Assembly (NCBI RefSeq): GCF_028877475.1
Contig: NZ_CP113527.1
Span: forward strand, 2,721,501 to 2,785,500
DNA: 64,000 nucleotides
Reading direction: 5' to 3'
DNA from: Lysinibacillus irui
Lineage (GTDB): Bacteria > Bacillota > Bacilli > Bacillales_A > Planococcaceae
Part shown: in pieces, positions 53,844 to 63,216 of the stretch
How positions within the stretch are numbered: position 1 is the stretch's first letter
Layout: each line of letters opens with the position of its first letter
The notes under the pieces: generated by a model
What the model saw: only the letters and a program-made list of their open reading frames with translations
What the model was told of the DNA's origin: nothing
The model's database searches: none
Program-made: the position numbers and the translations under genes

Positions 53844-54815
53844 TTAAAAAATTGTCATGTCCCATTCCGTCGCTAAATGCTTGAGTAATTGTACACCAGC
53901 GACACTATTGCCGATTGAATCGATAGCTGGTCCATAAATACCTATACCACAGCCAGCGGGGAACGGTGAATGCAAGCCAGCATGTCCTGGAACGGCTGTT
54001 AGGATTGCACCTGACACACCACTTTTAGCAGGTAGGCCAATAAATGCTGCAAATTTTCCTGAAGCATTGTACATACCACATGTCACCATCAAGGCCTTCG
54101 CTAATTTTGCCACTTGTTTAGGAAAAAGCTGTTTCTTTAATAGTGGATGATAGCCGTCATTGGCAATGACTAAACCAATCATGGCTAAATCTGAGACATT
54201 AACTTCAATCGCACATTGCTTCAGGTAGACCTCAAGTGCCGCATCTACTGGACAATCAAGGAAACCAGAGTCCATTAAATAATAGGCCAATGCTCGATTT
54301 CGATTAGCTGTTTGCCATTCCGATTGAAATACCTCTTCATTGATACTTAATTCCTTGCCGATGATTTGTTCTAAAAATGCTAGAATCTTTGTGACCTTCT
54401 CTTGTGGCGAACTCCCAGCGAGCAAAGAGGACACTGTAATAGCCCCTGCATTAATCATTGGATTAAAAGGTTTTCCTGGCTGATGGCTTTCCAAGCGAAT
54501 AATCGAGTTAAAGGTATCTCCTGTCGGTTCCACATCTACTCTTTCTAACACATAAGGTACTCCTCGATCCATACAGGCTAAAATAAATGTAATAACTTTG
54601 GAGACACTTTGAAGCGTAAATAATTCTGCTGTATCTCCTGCTTTGATTTCGCGGCCATCATTTCCAATAATCGCAATACCTAATTGATTCGGGTCTTTTT
54701 TGGCTAAGGCTGGAATATAACTAGCACATTGTCCCTCTTTTGCAGCAGGACGAAATTGTGTCACCCATTGTGCCACTAGTTGATCATGTTCATGATGATT
54801 AGCTTGTGTTGACAT
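53844..54815 (-). CDS. glsA: Glutaminase
   Basis: A 323-residue serine-dependent glutaminase that hydrolyses glutamine to glutamate and ammonia. The beta-lactamase-like S-x-x-K motif is in LQSVSKVITF (about 67-76), followed by NPMINAGAITVSSLL (about 118-132) and KSGVSGAILTAVPGHAG. ATG at 54815 with AAAGGAG about nine bases upstream. An IS200-type element ends only about 20 bases upstream of the SD, so the native promoter has been displaced unless it lies in that short piece. Confidence 0.94.
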   Translation of the reverse strand: MSTQANHHEHDQLVAQWVTQFRPAAKEGQCASYIPALAKKDPNQLGIAIIGNDGREIKAGDTAELFTLQSVSKVITFILACMDRGVPYVLERVDVEPTGDTFNSIIRLESHQPGKPFNPMINAGAITVSSLLAGSSPQEKVTKILAFLEQIIGKELSINEEVFQSEWQTANRNRALAYYLMDSGFLDCPVDAALEVYLKQCAIEVNVSDLAMIGLVIANDGYHPLLKKQLFPKQVAKLAKALMVTCGMYNASGKFAAFIGLPAKSGVSGAILTAVPGHAGLHSPFPAGCGIGIYGPAIDSIGNSVAGVQLLKHLATEWDMTIF

Positions 54816-54871
54816 TGATGTGTTCTCCTTTCAAAATGAGGCAATCAGAACCACCAGTCTAACTGGTGGTT

Positions 54872-54973
54872 TGCTCTACGCGTGAAACGCTGGGGTACTG
54901 GCCCATGTCTAAAGACACACTGAAAGGTCCGCCAACCGCACTCCGTTTTCACGCTACCACTAAAGTGGTTTTA
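54872..54973 (-). other. Structured non-coding tract at the transposase-distal end of the IS
   Basis: Several small inverted repeats: GCGTGAAA/TTTCACGC (54880-54887 with 54947-54954), TGTCT/AGACA (54906-54917) and ACCAC/GTGGT (54956-54969). In other IS200/IS605 elements such regions are subterminal recognition structures or non-coding RNAs; the role here is not known. Confidence 0.45.
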
Positions 54974-55450
54974 TTATTTTCGCTTTTTTGCTTGTATTTC
55001 TTCTCCTGTAAATGGATCAATGAATTCTTTCATAGTCATTTGATCCTCAAGAATATCCTCTTGCAATTGATTTTTTATATATTCCTGTATGATTTTTCTG
55101 TTTCGACCTACTGTATCTACATAATATCCGCGACACCAAAACTTCCTATTTCCATATTTGTATTTCAGGTTCGCATGCCGATCGAATATCATTAAACTAA
55201 TCTTCCCTTTCAAATAACCTACAAACGATGAAACACTTATTTTTGGTGGAATACTCACCAACATATGAATATGATCAGGACAAGCTGTAGCTTCAATGAT
55301 TTCTACTCCTTTTCTTTCACATAACTGGCGAAGAATTCTACCTATATCTGCTTTGATTTTTCCATAAATAATCTGCCTTCTATATTTTGGCGCAAAGACG
55401 ATGTGATACTTACAATTCCATGTCGTGTGTGCTAAACTTTTATTATCCAT
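54974..55450 (-). CDS. tnpA: IS200/IS605-family Y1 transposase TnpA
   Basis: A 158-residue HUH single-strand transposase. The His-hydrophobic-His motif is in ACPDHIHMLVS (about 57-67) and the catalytic Tyr with its helix in YYVDTVGRNRKIIQEYIKNQ (about 109-128). Length is usual for the family, no frameshift seen, so it may be active. AAAGGGG lies six bases upstream of the ATG; flanking inverted sequence (CTTCGTACGAAAG) may mask the SD. It reads toward glsA. Confidence 0.92.
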   Translation of the reverse strand: MDNKSLAHTTWNCKYHIVFAPKYRRQIIYGKIKADIGRILRQLCERKGVEIIEATACPDHIHMLVSIPPKISVSSFVGYLKGKISLMIFDRHANLKYKYGNRKFWCRGYYVDTVGRNRKIIQEYIKNQLQEDILEDQMTMKEFIDPFTGEEIQAKKRK

Positions 55451-55576
55451 TTGGAGCCCCTTTCGTACGAAGTCGGTTGACCAGACCTGATTTCATTGTA
55501 CGGCTGGGGTTTTTTTCTTGTCCATAGCTAGAAGCCCTTTGGAACCCCTCGCATAGCAAGGGGTTTTCAAAAGATA

Positions 55577-55614
55577 CAAAAACAGAGCCTTCATAGTTCT
55601 CCTATGAAGACTCT
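55577..55614 (-). terminator. Terminator downstream of the AbgB-like gene
   Basis: Thirteen-base-pair stem AGAGCCTTCATAG/CTATGAAGACTCT (one G-U) with TGTTTTTG on the minus strand; about 20 bases after the stop. Confidence 0.87.
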
Positions 55615-55632
55615 ATCTAGATCGCTATCCTT

Positions 55633-57048
55633 TTATAGCTTTGGAGGCTGTGTTCCCTCCGGAATTAAAGATATATATGTCTCTCCATCAAGACGTTCTT
55701 GCCATTCTTTTTTTGCTTCTTCAATTAATGCTGGATTATCAAGTAATGCGATAGCTGTACAAGCCATGATTTTAGCCGCTTGTAGCATACCTTTATGCGC
55801 AATTGGCATAACCCCCTGTGAAACAACCTGCCATGTATGCAACGGTGTACCTAATGCCATACATACGGTTGTACATTGTACGGTTGGTACTTTCCAGCTG
55901 ACATCTCCAACATCTGTTGAGCCACCCATAATAAATTCAGGGAGCATGTCTGGGACGTGATCCGCAATGACTTTTCCTTGTAAACGCTTAACATCTTCTT
56001 TACGCAAACCTACCAACGAAGAAGCTTGTACTTCAGGTGTAAATGTATTAAAAATTGCCTGTGCGTACTGCTCATCCTCTATTGTATAGTCTGGCATACC
56101 AATTTCAAGTATTTGTTGATACATTACATCATAAAGTGTTTTATTTGTAATGAGATTTGAAGCAGCACCCTCAAAATCAATGTCAAGCGACGTACCTGTC
56201 ATAAGCGTTGCACCTTTTGCAATATTTTCAACGCGCTGATAAATCTCTTGTACTTGTTGTTTTTTAGGGGCTCTAACGAGATAGGTTACCTCTGCATAGG
56301 GTTGTACTACATTCGGTGAAGTTCCACCAGAGTTTGTGATGGCGTAATGCACACGAGCTTCTGGAATGATATGTTCTCGTAAGTAGTTTACCCCAACATT
56401 CATCAGCTCAACAGCATCTAAAGCACTTCGTCCAAGATGTGGTGCTGCTGCTGCATGTGCACTTTTCCCAGTAAACTTAAAAGTAGCAGCATAGTTTGCT
56501 AGAGAGCTACAAGTCATTACAGTAGAAAATGTACCTGGATGCCAAGAAATCGCAATATCAACATCATCAAAAAGTCCAGCTTTTGCCATATACGCTTTAC
56601 CTGAACCATTTTCCTCGGCAGGACAGCCGTAAAATCGAATGGTTGCTGATTGATTATGCTGCTCAAGATAATCTTTCACTGCCACAGCAGCAGCAAAGGC
56701 TCCAGTTCCTAATAAATTATGCCCACAGCCATGACCGCTTCCTCCATTTTCAATAGGTTCATGTTGTGTAGCGCCACCTTTTTGACTCAAACCAGGAAGT
56801 GCGTCATATTCCCCTAAAAAGGCAATGACAGGCTTTCCAGAACCAAACGTCCCTATCAGAGCTGTACTAAGTCCAGCAACACCCACTTCGGTTTGAAAAC
56901 CCTCTTTTTCTAGCGCCTCTTTCATATAGTGCATTGATTTTTTTTCTTGAAAATGAAGCTCTGGTACAGCCCATATAGCATCACTTAATGCCACACTAGC
57001 TTCTTGTTTTGCTTCAATTAATGTCGAAATTTTTTCGTGAAAACTCAT
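55633..57048 (-). CDS. M20-family amidohydrolase (AbgB/aminobenzoyl-glutamate hydrolase-like)
   Basis: A 471-residue metallopeptidase-like hydrolase. Metal-binding motifs GEYDALPG (about 79-86), GHGCGHNLLGTGAFAAAV (about 105-122), GCPAEENGSGKAYMAKAG (about 141-158), and the final GGSTDVGDVSWKVPTVQ are those of the AbgB branch, which splits p-aminobenzoyl-glutamate or related N-acyl amino acids. ATG preceded by GGAGGGACTTTA. It follows an MFS transporter gene by 17 bases, suggesting uptake and hydrolysis of the same compound. Confidence 0.85.
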   Translation of the reverse strand: MSFHEKISTLIEAKQEASVALSDAIWAVPELHFQEKKSMHYMKEALEKEGFQTEVGVAGLSTALIGTFGSGKPVIAFLGEYDALPGLSQKGGATQHEPIENGGSGHGCGHNLLGTGAFAAAVAVKDYLEQHNQSATIRFYGCPAEENGSGKAYMAKAGLFDDVDIAISWHPGTFSTVMTCSSLANYAATFKFTGKSAHAAAAPHLGRSALDAVELMNVGVNYLREHIIPEARVHYAITNSGGTSPNVVQPYAEVTYLVRAPKKQQVQEIYQRVENIAKGATLMTGTSLDIDFEGAASNLITNKTLYDVMYQQILEIGMPDYTIEDEQYAQAIFNTFTPEVQASSLVGLRKEDVKRLQGKVIADHVPDMLPEFIMGGSTDVGDVSWKVPTVQCTTVCMALGTPLHTWQVVSQGVMPIAHKGMLQAAKIMACTAIALLDNPALIEEAKKEWQERLDGETYISLIPEGTQPPKL

Positions 57049-57065
57049 TAAAGTCCCTCCAATTT

Positions 57066-58289
57066 TTATGCTTTCAATAAAGTCCCTTTTTGGTCATTAA
57101 GCGTGACAATGGACACAATACAGATGAGCGCAAAGCCAATTAACATCCAAAATGCCGCATCAAACGAACCATTAAAAGCATCTACCATAAAGCCAATGGC
57201 CATAGGTGTGACAAAACCTGCTAACTGTCCACCTGTATTGGCGATACCCATTGCCGAACCTGTAATTGAAGAAGGTAATTTCTTCAGTACGATAACAGGT
57301 AATAACGTAATGACGAACGCAATAAAGATCGAAACAACTGTTTGATAACCAATAAATAACGTCACTGTTTTGGCCGTAAACATTAAATACAATAATATGC
57401 CGATAACTGCACAGGATATGGACCCTAGTACCTTTTCTATTCCTCTTGGTAGCTTATCAATAATAAATCCGCTGCCATACACACCGATAATCGTTGTAAT
57501 AGCAGGAATTGTTTGTGCCCAGCCAATGGACATTAAATCCAATCCACGATTTTTCTGAAGATACGTAGGAATCCAAGAAACTAATCCCCAGTTCACTGCA
57601 TAAATACAAAAATATGCAATGATCAAATTCCACATAAGTGGTGTTTTCAATAATTCTTTAAAATTTACCTTTGTAGTAGGATGATTTGTCCCAGCTTCTT
57701 CTACTATTTCAGCCTTCGGAAGCTGAATATACTTCCAGTATAATAAGGCAATAATCGCTCCAATCGACCCGATAATAATAAACATCATGCGCCAACCTAT
57801 CGTTCCTAATAAATAAGCAGCTAGCAGCGGCACAATTAATGATACAATCCCTCCAGAAGTAAGCATGATGGACATGGCTCTTCCTCTTTCTTCTTTCGGG
57901 AAAATCGTCGCAATAATCTTAGAGCTCGCTGGCTGAAATCCACCCTCTCCGATGCCAAATAAAAAGCGAATCACAATCATAGCCGTTAATGACCAAGCAA
58001 TTGCTGTTAGACCGGTGAAAATAGACCACATAATAACAGCCAACAGTAAGATTCGTTTTGCGCCAAATTTATCAGCAAGCCAGCCACCTGGTATTTGCAT
58101 AATGGCATAGCCTAAAAAGAAAGCGCTTAAAATAATACCCGTAGAGGATGCATCTAATTGCAAATCACCTGTAATTGAAACAACTGCATAGTTCATAATG
58201 TAACGGTCTAAGTTTCCTAAAGACCAGCCCAAAAATAATAGCGCAAGGATAACATTTCTAGATTTTTTAGTTACTTCATTTGTTAACAT
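57066..58289 (-). CDS. MFS transporter (anion:cation symporter-like)
   Basis: A 407-residue transporter with about 12 helices. LDRYIMNYAVVSITGDLQLD and the loop GGWLADKFGAKRILLLAVIMWSIFTG (read in parts, motif A), together with FGIGEGGFQPASSKIIATIFPKEERGRAMS, are characteristic of the ACS group, which imports organic anions. GGGAGGGATATGA precedes the ATG. Co-transcribed with the AbgB-like hydrolase; substrate probably an anionic amide. Confidence 0.85.
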   Translation of the reverse strand: MLTNEVTKKSRNVILALLFLGWSLGNLDRYIMNYAVVSITGDLQLDASSTGIILSAFFLGYAIMQIPGGWLADKFGAKRILLLAVIMWSIFTGLTAIAWSLTAMIVIRFLFGIGEGGFQPASSKIIATIFPKEERGRAMSIMLTSGGIVSLIVPLLAAYLLGTIGWRMMFIIIGSIGAIIALLYWKYIQLPKAEIVEEAGTNHPTTKVNFKELLKTPLMWNLIIAYFCIYAVNWGLVSWIPTYLQKNRGLDLMSIGWAQTIPAITTIIGVYGSGFIIDKLPRGIEKVLGSISCAVIGILLYLMFTAKTVTLFIGYQTVVSIFIAFVITLLPVIVLKKLPSSITGSAMGIANTGGQLAGFVTPMAIGFMVDAFNGSFDAAFWMLIGFALICIVSIVTLNDQKGTLLKA

Positions 58290-58607
58290 TCATATCCCTC
58301 CCATATCTCAAAACATTCTCTAACATTGCAGTCTCTACTTCACTGCTTTTTTTCCTTAATGATCTTTGCCCCCTTGTAATATCTAGTAAAATAAAACCCC
58401 TTTTATATACCGACATTTTCGTTATATATTCGTATAATAATCAAACTTCTATGAAAAAACAATATTTTTTTGAAAATTTCTAATAGATAATCGTCTTTGT
58501 AAACGAACATTCATCTCTTTAAAAGGTTCACAATTCCTTGATAAATCAGTTTTTAAAGGACAAAAAAAGCCCCAAACCATTTTTGGCTTGGGACATCTTC
58601 ATTATTT
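58290..58607. other. Intergenic region upstream of the MFS-amidohydrolase operon
   Basis: 318 bases holding the terminator of the regulator gene (58562-58592) and the promoter of the MFS operon. Minus-strand AT-rich sequence near 58420-58450 contains TATTATA and a loose dyad ACGAATATATAACG that could be an operator, but nothing firm. Confidence 0.4.
58562..58592 (-). terminator. Terminator downstream of the regulator gene
   Basis: Stem CCCAAACC/GGCTTGGG (wobble pairs on the minus strand) with AAAAAT loop and TTTTTTT following. Confidence 0.8.
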
Positions 58608-59909
58608 TTAAACAAGCTGATACATTTTTATCGGCCTACCACGAGTATGCTGTAATTCTTCTCCACAAATTCTCGCTAAATCCACTCCACATAAATCTGC
58701 CACGATTCGTTGGGCATTTCTTTCACTCATCTGAAGCTGTGTCGCTAAATCCTTTGTCGTAAAATGCTTCCAGTGCATTTTCTGCACAAGCGCATAAATT
58801 TTCATGTACGTTTTTACACTAATATTACCTTTTTTTAGTTTTTCTAAAATAAAAGGGTCTTCTGCTCGATAGGAATACGTAAGTTCTTCTACATTCCCTA
58901 CGGATTCAATAATTGTTCCATCATCCTGAATCATAACAATATCTACCGCTTCATTTTCCTTCGTCTGTCTTAATCCTCGATGAGCATGTAATTCAGCATT
59001 GAACACCGTTTGAGCAAAACCAATGCCTGCCGTTACCTTCGCTTCCATTTCAATGGACAGCTGGTACATTTTTTCCTGTAAAAATTGGATTTGTCCTTCA
59101 ATGGCTCCCCTTGTACTAAAAATAGTATACTTTCCATTCCCTTCTTCAATCAGTGAGCCATCAATTTGTTCACAGAGCTGAAGCAGGTTTTCCTTTATGC
59201 GCAATTCTAAATACTGTATACGGTACCCTTGCTTCATTCTTTCTTTTAATGAATCGAAGTCCTTTATTTCCAGCATAACTGCACCAATTTGGGTCTCTTT
59301 ATAATAGGACGTTTTGATTTTTTCTGTAAAAAGCTGAACGGTATGGTAAATTTCCGTTTTGGTCGGTGAAACCCAATAAGACGGCACACCTCGTTTTTTC
59401 AGCTCTTCATCAACAGAAGGATAGCAAGTAATCGCAAAATCGATTTTGCCCGCCTGCCAGAGATCATAGTGGAAATCAAATAGCTCTTGTGGATTAACAG
59501 CCACATCAAATTCCTTTAAATACATGTGATGGACATTATGCTGAATTTCCGCAAGACTCTCTGACGCCATTTGGGAAGGCGATGGGATGATGTCGATACT
59601 GACATTTTCAATAAACTTTTTTTGTTGATAGGACTGCTCTAAAAAGCCCCGATAAATGGCTGCTTCGGAAAAAATAATATGAGTCAATTTATCCTTGGAA
59701 ACATTCGTTTGACTGGCAAGCTTATAGGGGATGTAGCCAGAAAATAGCCAGAAATCCACATCCTGATTATAGGTTTCGACAAGATGCTTTGTTTCCGTCG
59801 CCACTTCATAAATATACGGAATAAACTCCATATCCTGTTCAATTTCCCGTGCTAACGCAATAATTCTCTCAACCGATTTAGCGGGACCAACAACACCTAT
59901 TTTATACAT
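58608..59909 (-). CDS. Multidomain transcriptional regulator with degenerate GGDEF-like domain and C-terminal HTH
   Basis: A 433-residue protein. Residues 1-190 have a response/ligand-binding look (KIGVVGPAKSVERIIALA). The middle (about 205-330) resembles a nucleotidyl-cyclase/GGDEF fold (IGAVMLEIKDFDSLKERM; GKYTIFSTRGAIEGQI; VTAGIGFAQTVFNAELHAHRGLRQ) without the GG(D/E)EF signature. The C-terminus (about 380-430) is a winged helix (KHFTTKDLATQLQMSERNAQRIVADLC). Located immediately upstream of the MFS-AbgB operon in the same orientation, it probably controls it. Similar Bacillus proteins are annotated only as transcriptional regulators. SD: GAAGGTAGGAAC upstream of ATG. Confidence 0.7.
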   Translation of the reverse strand: MYKIGVVGPAKSVERIIALAREIEQDMEFIPYIYEVATETKHLVETYNQDVDFWLFSGYIPYKLASQTNVSKDKLTHIIFSEAAIYRGFLEQSYQQKKFIENVSIDIIPSPSQMASESLAEIQHNVHHMYLKEFDVAVNPQELFDFHYDLWQAGKIDFAITCYPSVDEELKKRGVPSYWVSPTKTEIYHTVQLFTEKIKTSYYKETQIGAVMLEIKDFDSLKERMKQGYRIQYLELRIKENLLQLCEQIDGSLIEEGNGKYTIFSTRGAIEGQIQFLQEKMYQLSIEMEAKVTAGIGFAQTVFNAELHAHRGLRQTKENEAVDIVMIQDDGTIIESVGNVEELTYSYRAEDPFILEKLKKGNISVKTYMKIYALVQKMHWKHFTTKDLATQLQMSERNAQRIVADLCGVDLARICGEELQHTRGRPIKMYQLV

Positions 59910-60030
59910 CTTTTGTTCCTACCTTCTTTGTGAAACTACAATCGTTTATGTAAAAAATTTCATTCTCTGTAGTACATAGTATAGCGAACATTGAATTTAC
60001 TAGACAAATAATAATGACTTTATCTATAAA

Positions 60031-60057
60031 GAAAGCCCCGAAAATCCATCGGGGCTT
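60031..60057 (-). terminator. Terminator downstream of the surface protein gene
   Basis: Nine-base-pair stem AAGCCCCGA/TCGGGGCTT with a 7-base loop; minus-strand tail TTCTTTAT is only moderately T-rich. Confidence 0.72.
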
Positions 60058-60070
60058 CTTGTAGTAATTA

Positions 60071-62941
60071 TTATTGTTCAGTTGGATACATGTTGTTATA
60101 AAGTAACTCTAATTTCTTTGAAAGCTTACCATAGGCAGTTTGCCATGCTTTGCGAGCCTTCTCATCTCCATCCACTGGAACGTATAGAGCATGAACGTCT
60201 GCTACCTTTTTCAAATCCCCTTCCGCCTGTGTCAGCTTCGAATAATTTTTTACGATCTTCTGATCAGTAGCACTTAATTGATCATAAATCGCACGAATTT
60301 CTTTCACTTTTTCCTCTAACCCAGCTATATATTCACCTTTTACAACTAGAGAATTGATAGACTCAATTAACAGCAAAGCACTTTCATTTGTTTGCTGTTG
60401 CCCTTTCTGCTTATCAATAATCAACTGTCTAGTCGCAGCATCAATCAGGCTCACTTGTTTAGACGTCAGCTTTTCAAATGCCTTGATGACTGTACTTGGA
60501 TTATTATTAAACGATTTCTCATAAGTCTTCATAAAGGATTCTACCTTTTTGACATCCGCCAATGCTGCTTTTAATATATCATAATTTGTAATTAATTTTT
60601 TATCACTTGAGCTAAGGCTACTATACTGTGTCGATAGATTTTTAATTCTATCAATGGAAACTGTATAAAGATCATTTGCTAAAATGCTTGCAATATCATG
60701 ATTTAGCTGTGTAATATTCGGCGCATTTTCATCAATAATTTGATTATTTAATAAAGCCTCATATTGCTCTTTTGCTAAATGTTGTTGATTCGAAGGTAAT
60801 TTAGCATACGCTTTTTGCACTGTTTCAATTTTTTTAGCTTGTTTAGCAGCATCTGTTTCTTCTCTAGCTGTCTGGACTTTTTTATGGAATGATTTCACAC
60901 CTGAAATATCCTTCTTTGCTGCTGTTAATAAATAATAATTCGTCACATATTTTCTTGCACCTGACGATAGACTTTTATACGTTTCTGACGCTTTATCAGT
61001 TGCGGATTCTAATTGTTTGAATGTAAAGGTAGTGACATCTGCAAATTTAGCTATTTCGGCCTTCAATGCTTCCGCAGCAGCCTTATCAGCAGGCACTTTA
61101 CCATTGTCATCAATCGAAACCTTAGGCGTATTCAGTAAAAAGTCATCGGCATTATAGACAAGGGACTGTTGTAAAGTCGTAAGCTTATTATAAGCTTTGA
61201 GAGCACTCGTATAGCTTGAATTCAGTTTACTTTCTGTCACGCCAGCTGTTCGAGATAATTTTTGATAAGCGTCCATATCTTTTATCACTTTTTCAGCTGC
61301 TTTTAAATCTTTTTGTAAAGTAACAAGACTGTCATAGCCAACAATTTGAGCTGCCGATGTTTTCGTTAAGCTCTTATATTCTTTAATCATACGATTGACA
61401 TTATTGACATGACTCTGCCATGAGCTAGCTGATGGATTGATTGGATAGATATCATCGCCAATATAGCTCTCTATATCATGATTTAATGCGGCAATTTGAC
61501 TCACTTCAGCACTTTCCGCTGTCGCTAAAAGCTGTACATACTTGTCTGATACTAATTTTAATTGCTTATACGTCAATTTTTCATAGGCAGATCGAATGGA
61601 CTTCGCCACTGTAACTTGCTTATTCGGTGTATTGTCTGCCGATAATTTATCAAAGGATTTAATAAATTGCTCCACTTTTTTAATATCGGATTTAGCTTCT
61701 GTTAAAATAGCTTGATTTTGAATTGCACCACGATAATTTGGGGATAACTTTGCGATATCCTCTTCAATGCTAGTCACTAACGCTTTTAGGGTATCCTTAT
61801 CTGAAGGTACATATTGTGCAAGAGAATTTTCGTATGATAGTAAATGAACAATAGCTTGATTTAATCGTCGAACTTCTGAAATTTCCTCCAGATCATTTGG
61901 CTCATTTAATAAATTTTTAATGTTCGTATAGAGGACTTCATTCGCATCTAAGCTGCGTTGTAGCTGATCAAGCTTATTATAGGCCTCTTCCATCTCTTGA
62001 ATATATTTAGGTCGATCCTTTTCATTCACGTCCTGTAATTTATCTACTTTTTCTTCTAATTTATTGAGTAGTGCCACATCAGCGAGGGCTCTCTTTAGAA
62101 CATCATAATTGGACACATTTGCTTTTGCTGGTGCCGATAAAGCTTGATACTTACTTTCTAATTCCTTTATTTTGGCTTCGAATGATTCAAAATCTGATAC
62201 ATTGTATTTATTATCATGGATTAGTAATGCTTTAATTTCATTTGTTAACGTATCAGTAGGTACGGTCGATACAGTAATGGTATTTGAAAGTTTAGATTCC
62301 ACAAAAGAAAGACCTACTTTTGCTTTAACAGTGACGCTAATATCCTTGATGCCTTTTTCAATGGCGTCCTTTGGAATTGTATATGTACTCCCAGCGGCAC
62401 CTTCAATAATTGTGAAGGAATTATCGCCAAGCTTATAAAACCATTGATAACTATATGTAATTTGGTCACTTTGTAGTTTGGCACCACCCTTATCTGTAAC
62501 AGAAACGCCAGCTACTTTCACTGTTTCACCAGGTGCTACAAAACTGGAAGAGGAATGACCCTCCAAAGTTGGAATAGTGATGTCCAAGTCTAATGCTTTT
62601 ATATCACGTGGCTCACTTTGAAACTTTTTACCGTCAATTGTAGTTGCTTCTACAAAGATTGATTTTCCCGCTGCTTCAACTGGCACTTTAAATGATCGTG
62701 AAGTTGCGCCAGAAATCGGCTTATTTGTTACTGAATTTGAACTATCTTCACTCGTAATGTCCTCTAGGTAATACCATTGATAGAGATTGACCACTGCATT
62801 ATTAGGTAATTGCTCAACTGTTAATGTTCCATTGACAATATTTTCACCACTAATCGAAACCGTTTCTGCTGCATTTGCTACAGCTGGTACAATTAGTGCT
62901 ACTGGAACGGCTGCTGCTGTTAAAAATAATTTCTTATTCAA
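60071..62941 (-). CDS. Secreted repeat protein with two Ig-like domains and six helical repeats
   Basis: A 956-residue exported protein. Signal peptide 1-24 with ANA cleavage site; two beta-sandwich domains (about 25-115 and 118-228) each with a YQWY/YQWF motif; then about six helical repeats of 105-125 residues from about 232 to the end. Repeat hallmarks are LNxDI near the start, YxxLSxxxKxxVxNYxxLxxAxxDxxKVxxF, and AYxKLTxxQxxLV. No LPxTG, SLH or transmembrane anchor is visible, so it is either released or held non-covalently. Start is TTG at 62941 with AAGGAGG nine bases upstream. Function unknown; a surface or S-layer-associated role is a guess. Confidence 0.8.
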   Translation of the reverse strand: MNKKLFLTAAAVPVALIVPAVANAAETVSISGENIVNGTLTVEQLPNNAVVNLYQWYYLEDITSEDSSNSVTNKPISGATSRSFKVPVEAAGKSIFVEATTIDGKKFQSEPRDIKALDLDITIPTLEGHSSSSFVAPGETVKVAGVSVTDKGGAKLQSDQITYSYQWFYKLGDNSFTIIEGAAGSTYTIPKDAIEKGIKDISVTVKAKVGLSFVESKLSNTITVSTVPTDTLTNEIKALLIHDNKYNVSDFESFEAKIKELESKYQALSAPAKANVSNYDVLKRALADVALLNKLEEKVDKLQDVNEKDRPKYIQEMEEAYNKLDQLQRSLDANEVLYTNIKNLLNEPNDLEEISEVRRLNQAIVHLLSYENSLAQYVPSDKDTLKALVTSIEEDIAKLSPNYRGAIQNQAILTEAKSDIKKVEQFIKSFDKLSADNTPNKQVTVAKSIRSAYEKLTYKQLKLVSDKYVQLLATAESAEVSQIAALNHDIESYIGDDIYPINPSASSWQSHVNNVNRMIKEYKSLTKTSAAQIVGYDSLVTLQKDLKAAEKVIKDMDAYQKLSRTAGVTESKLNSSYTSALKAYNKLTTLQQSLVYNADDFLLNTPKVSIDDNGKVPADKAAAEALKAEIAKFADVTTFTFKQLESATDKASETYKSLSSGARKYVTNYYLLTAAKKDISGVKSFHKKVQTAREETDAAKQAKKIETVQKAYAKLPSNQQHLAKEQYEALLNNQIIDENAPNITQLNHDIASILANDLYTVSIDRIKNLSTQYSSLSSSDKKLITNYDILKAALADVKKVESFMKTYEKSFNNNPSTVIKAFEKLTSKQVSLIDAATRQLIIDKQKGQQQTNESALLLIESINSLVVKGEYIAGLEEKVKEIRAIYDQLSATDQKIVKNYSKLTQAEGDLKKVADVHALYVPVDGDEKARKAWQTAYGKLSKKLELLYNNMYPTEQ

Positions 62942-63121
62942 ATCTATTGACCTCCTTAATCCTTCTAATGAATTATATCGGTCTTGCTGCTATAATTTCC
63001 TTTGTTCTGGAGAAATAATTGTAAAAAGTGTATTTTCTCTCTATTCTTCTCTTATAAAACAATATTTTTTTGATGATAATATTTTATTTTTGATCAACCC
63101 TTTCAAAAAGTAAAAGATATC

Positions 63122-63179
63122 AAAAAACAAAAGCCTTCTAATCCGCATTCGTAGCCTCTACGAAGAGATTAAAAGGTTT
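63122..63179 (-). terminator. Terminator downstream of the histidine kinase gene
   Basis: Nested hairpin: outer CCTTCTAATC/GATTAAAAGG and inner ATTCGTAG/CTACGAA pairings, followed on the minus strand by CTTTTGTTTTTT; about 40 bases after the stop. Confidence 0.78.
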
Positions 63180-63216
63180 AAATAAGTATATGCCTATGTG
63201 CTTACACCTCATTTGG

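Larger units (their letters stand above)
54846..55568 (-). mobile_element. IS200-type insertion sequence
   Basis: A roughly 720-bp element with a single Y1 transposase, near-terminal hairpins in place of inverted repeats, and no TnpB. Left in the window: hairpin AACCACCAGT/ACTGGTGGTT (54849-54858 with 54862-54871). Right: hairpin AACCCCT/AGGGGTT (55543-55549 with 55559-55565). Between the transposase stop and the left hairpin lies a 100-bp structured tract (see separate entry). Exact ends cannot be fixed without a second copy because this family makes no target duplication. Confidence 0.82.

Noticed and set aside
54849..54871. Rho-independent terminator for tnpA
   Set aside because: The hairpin has no T-run on either strand; its place fits a terminal recognition hairpin of an IS200-type element.
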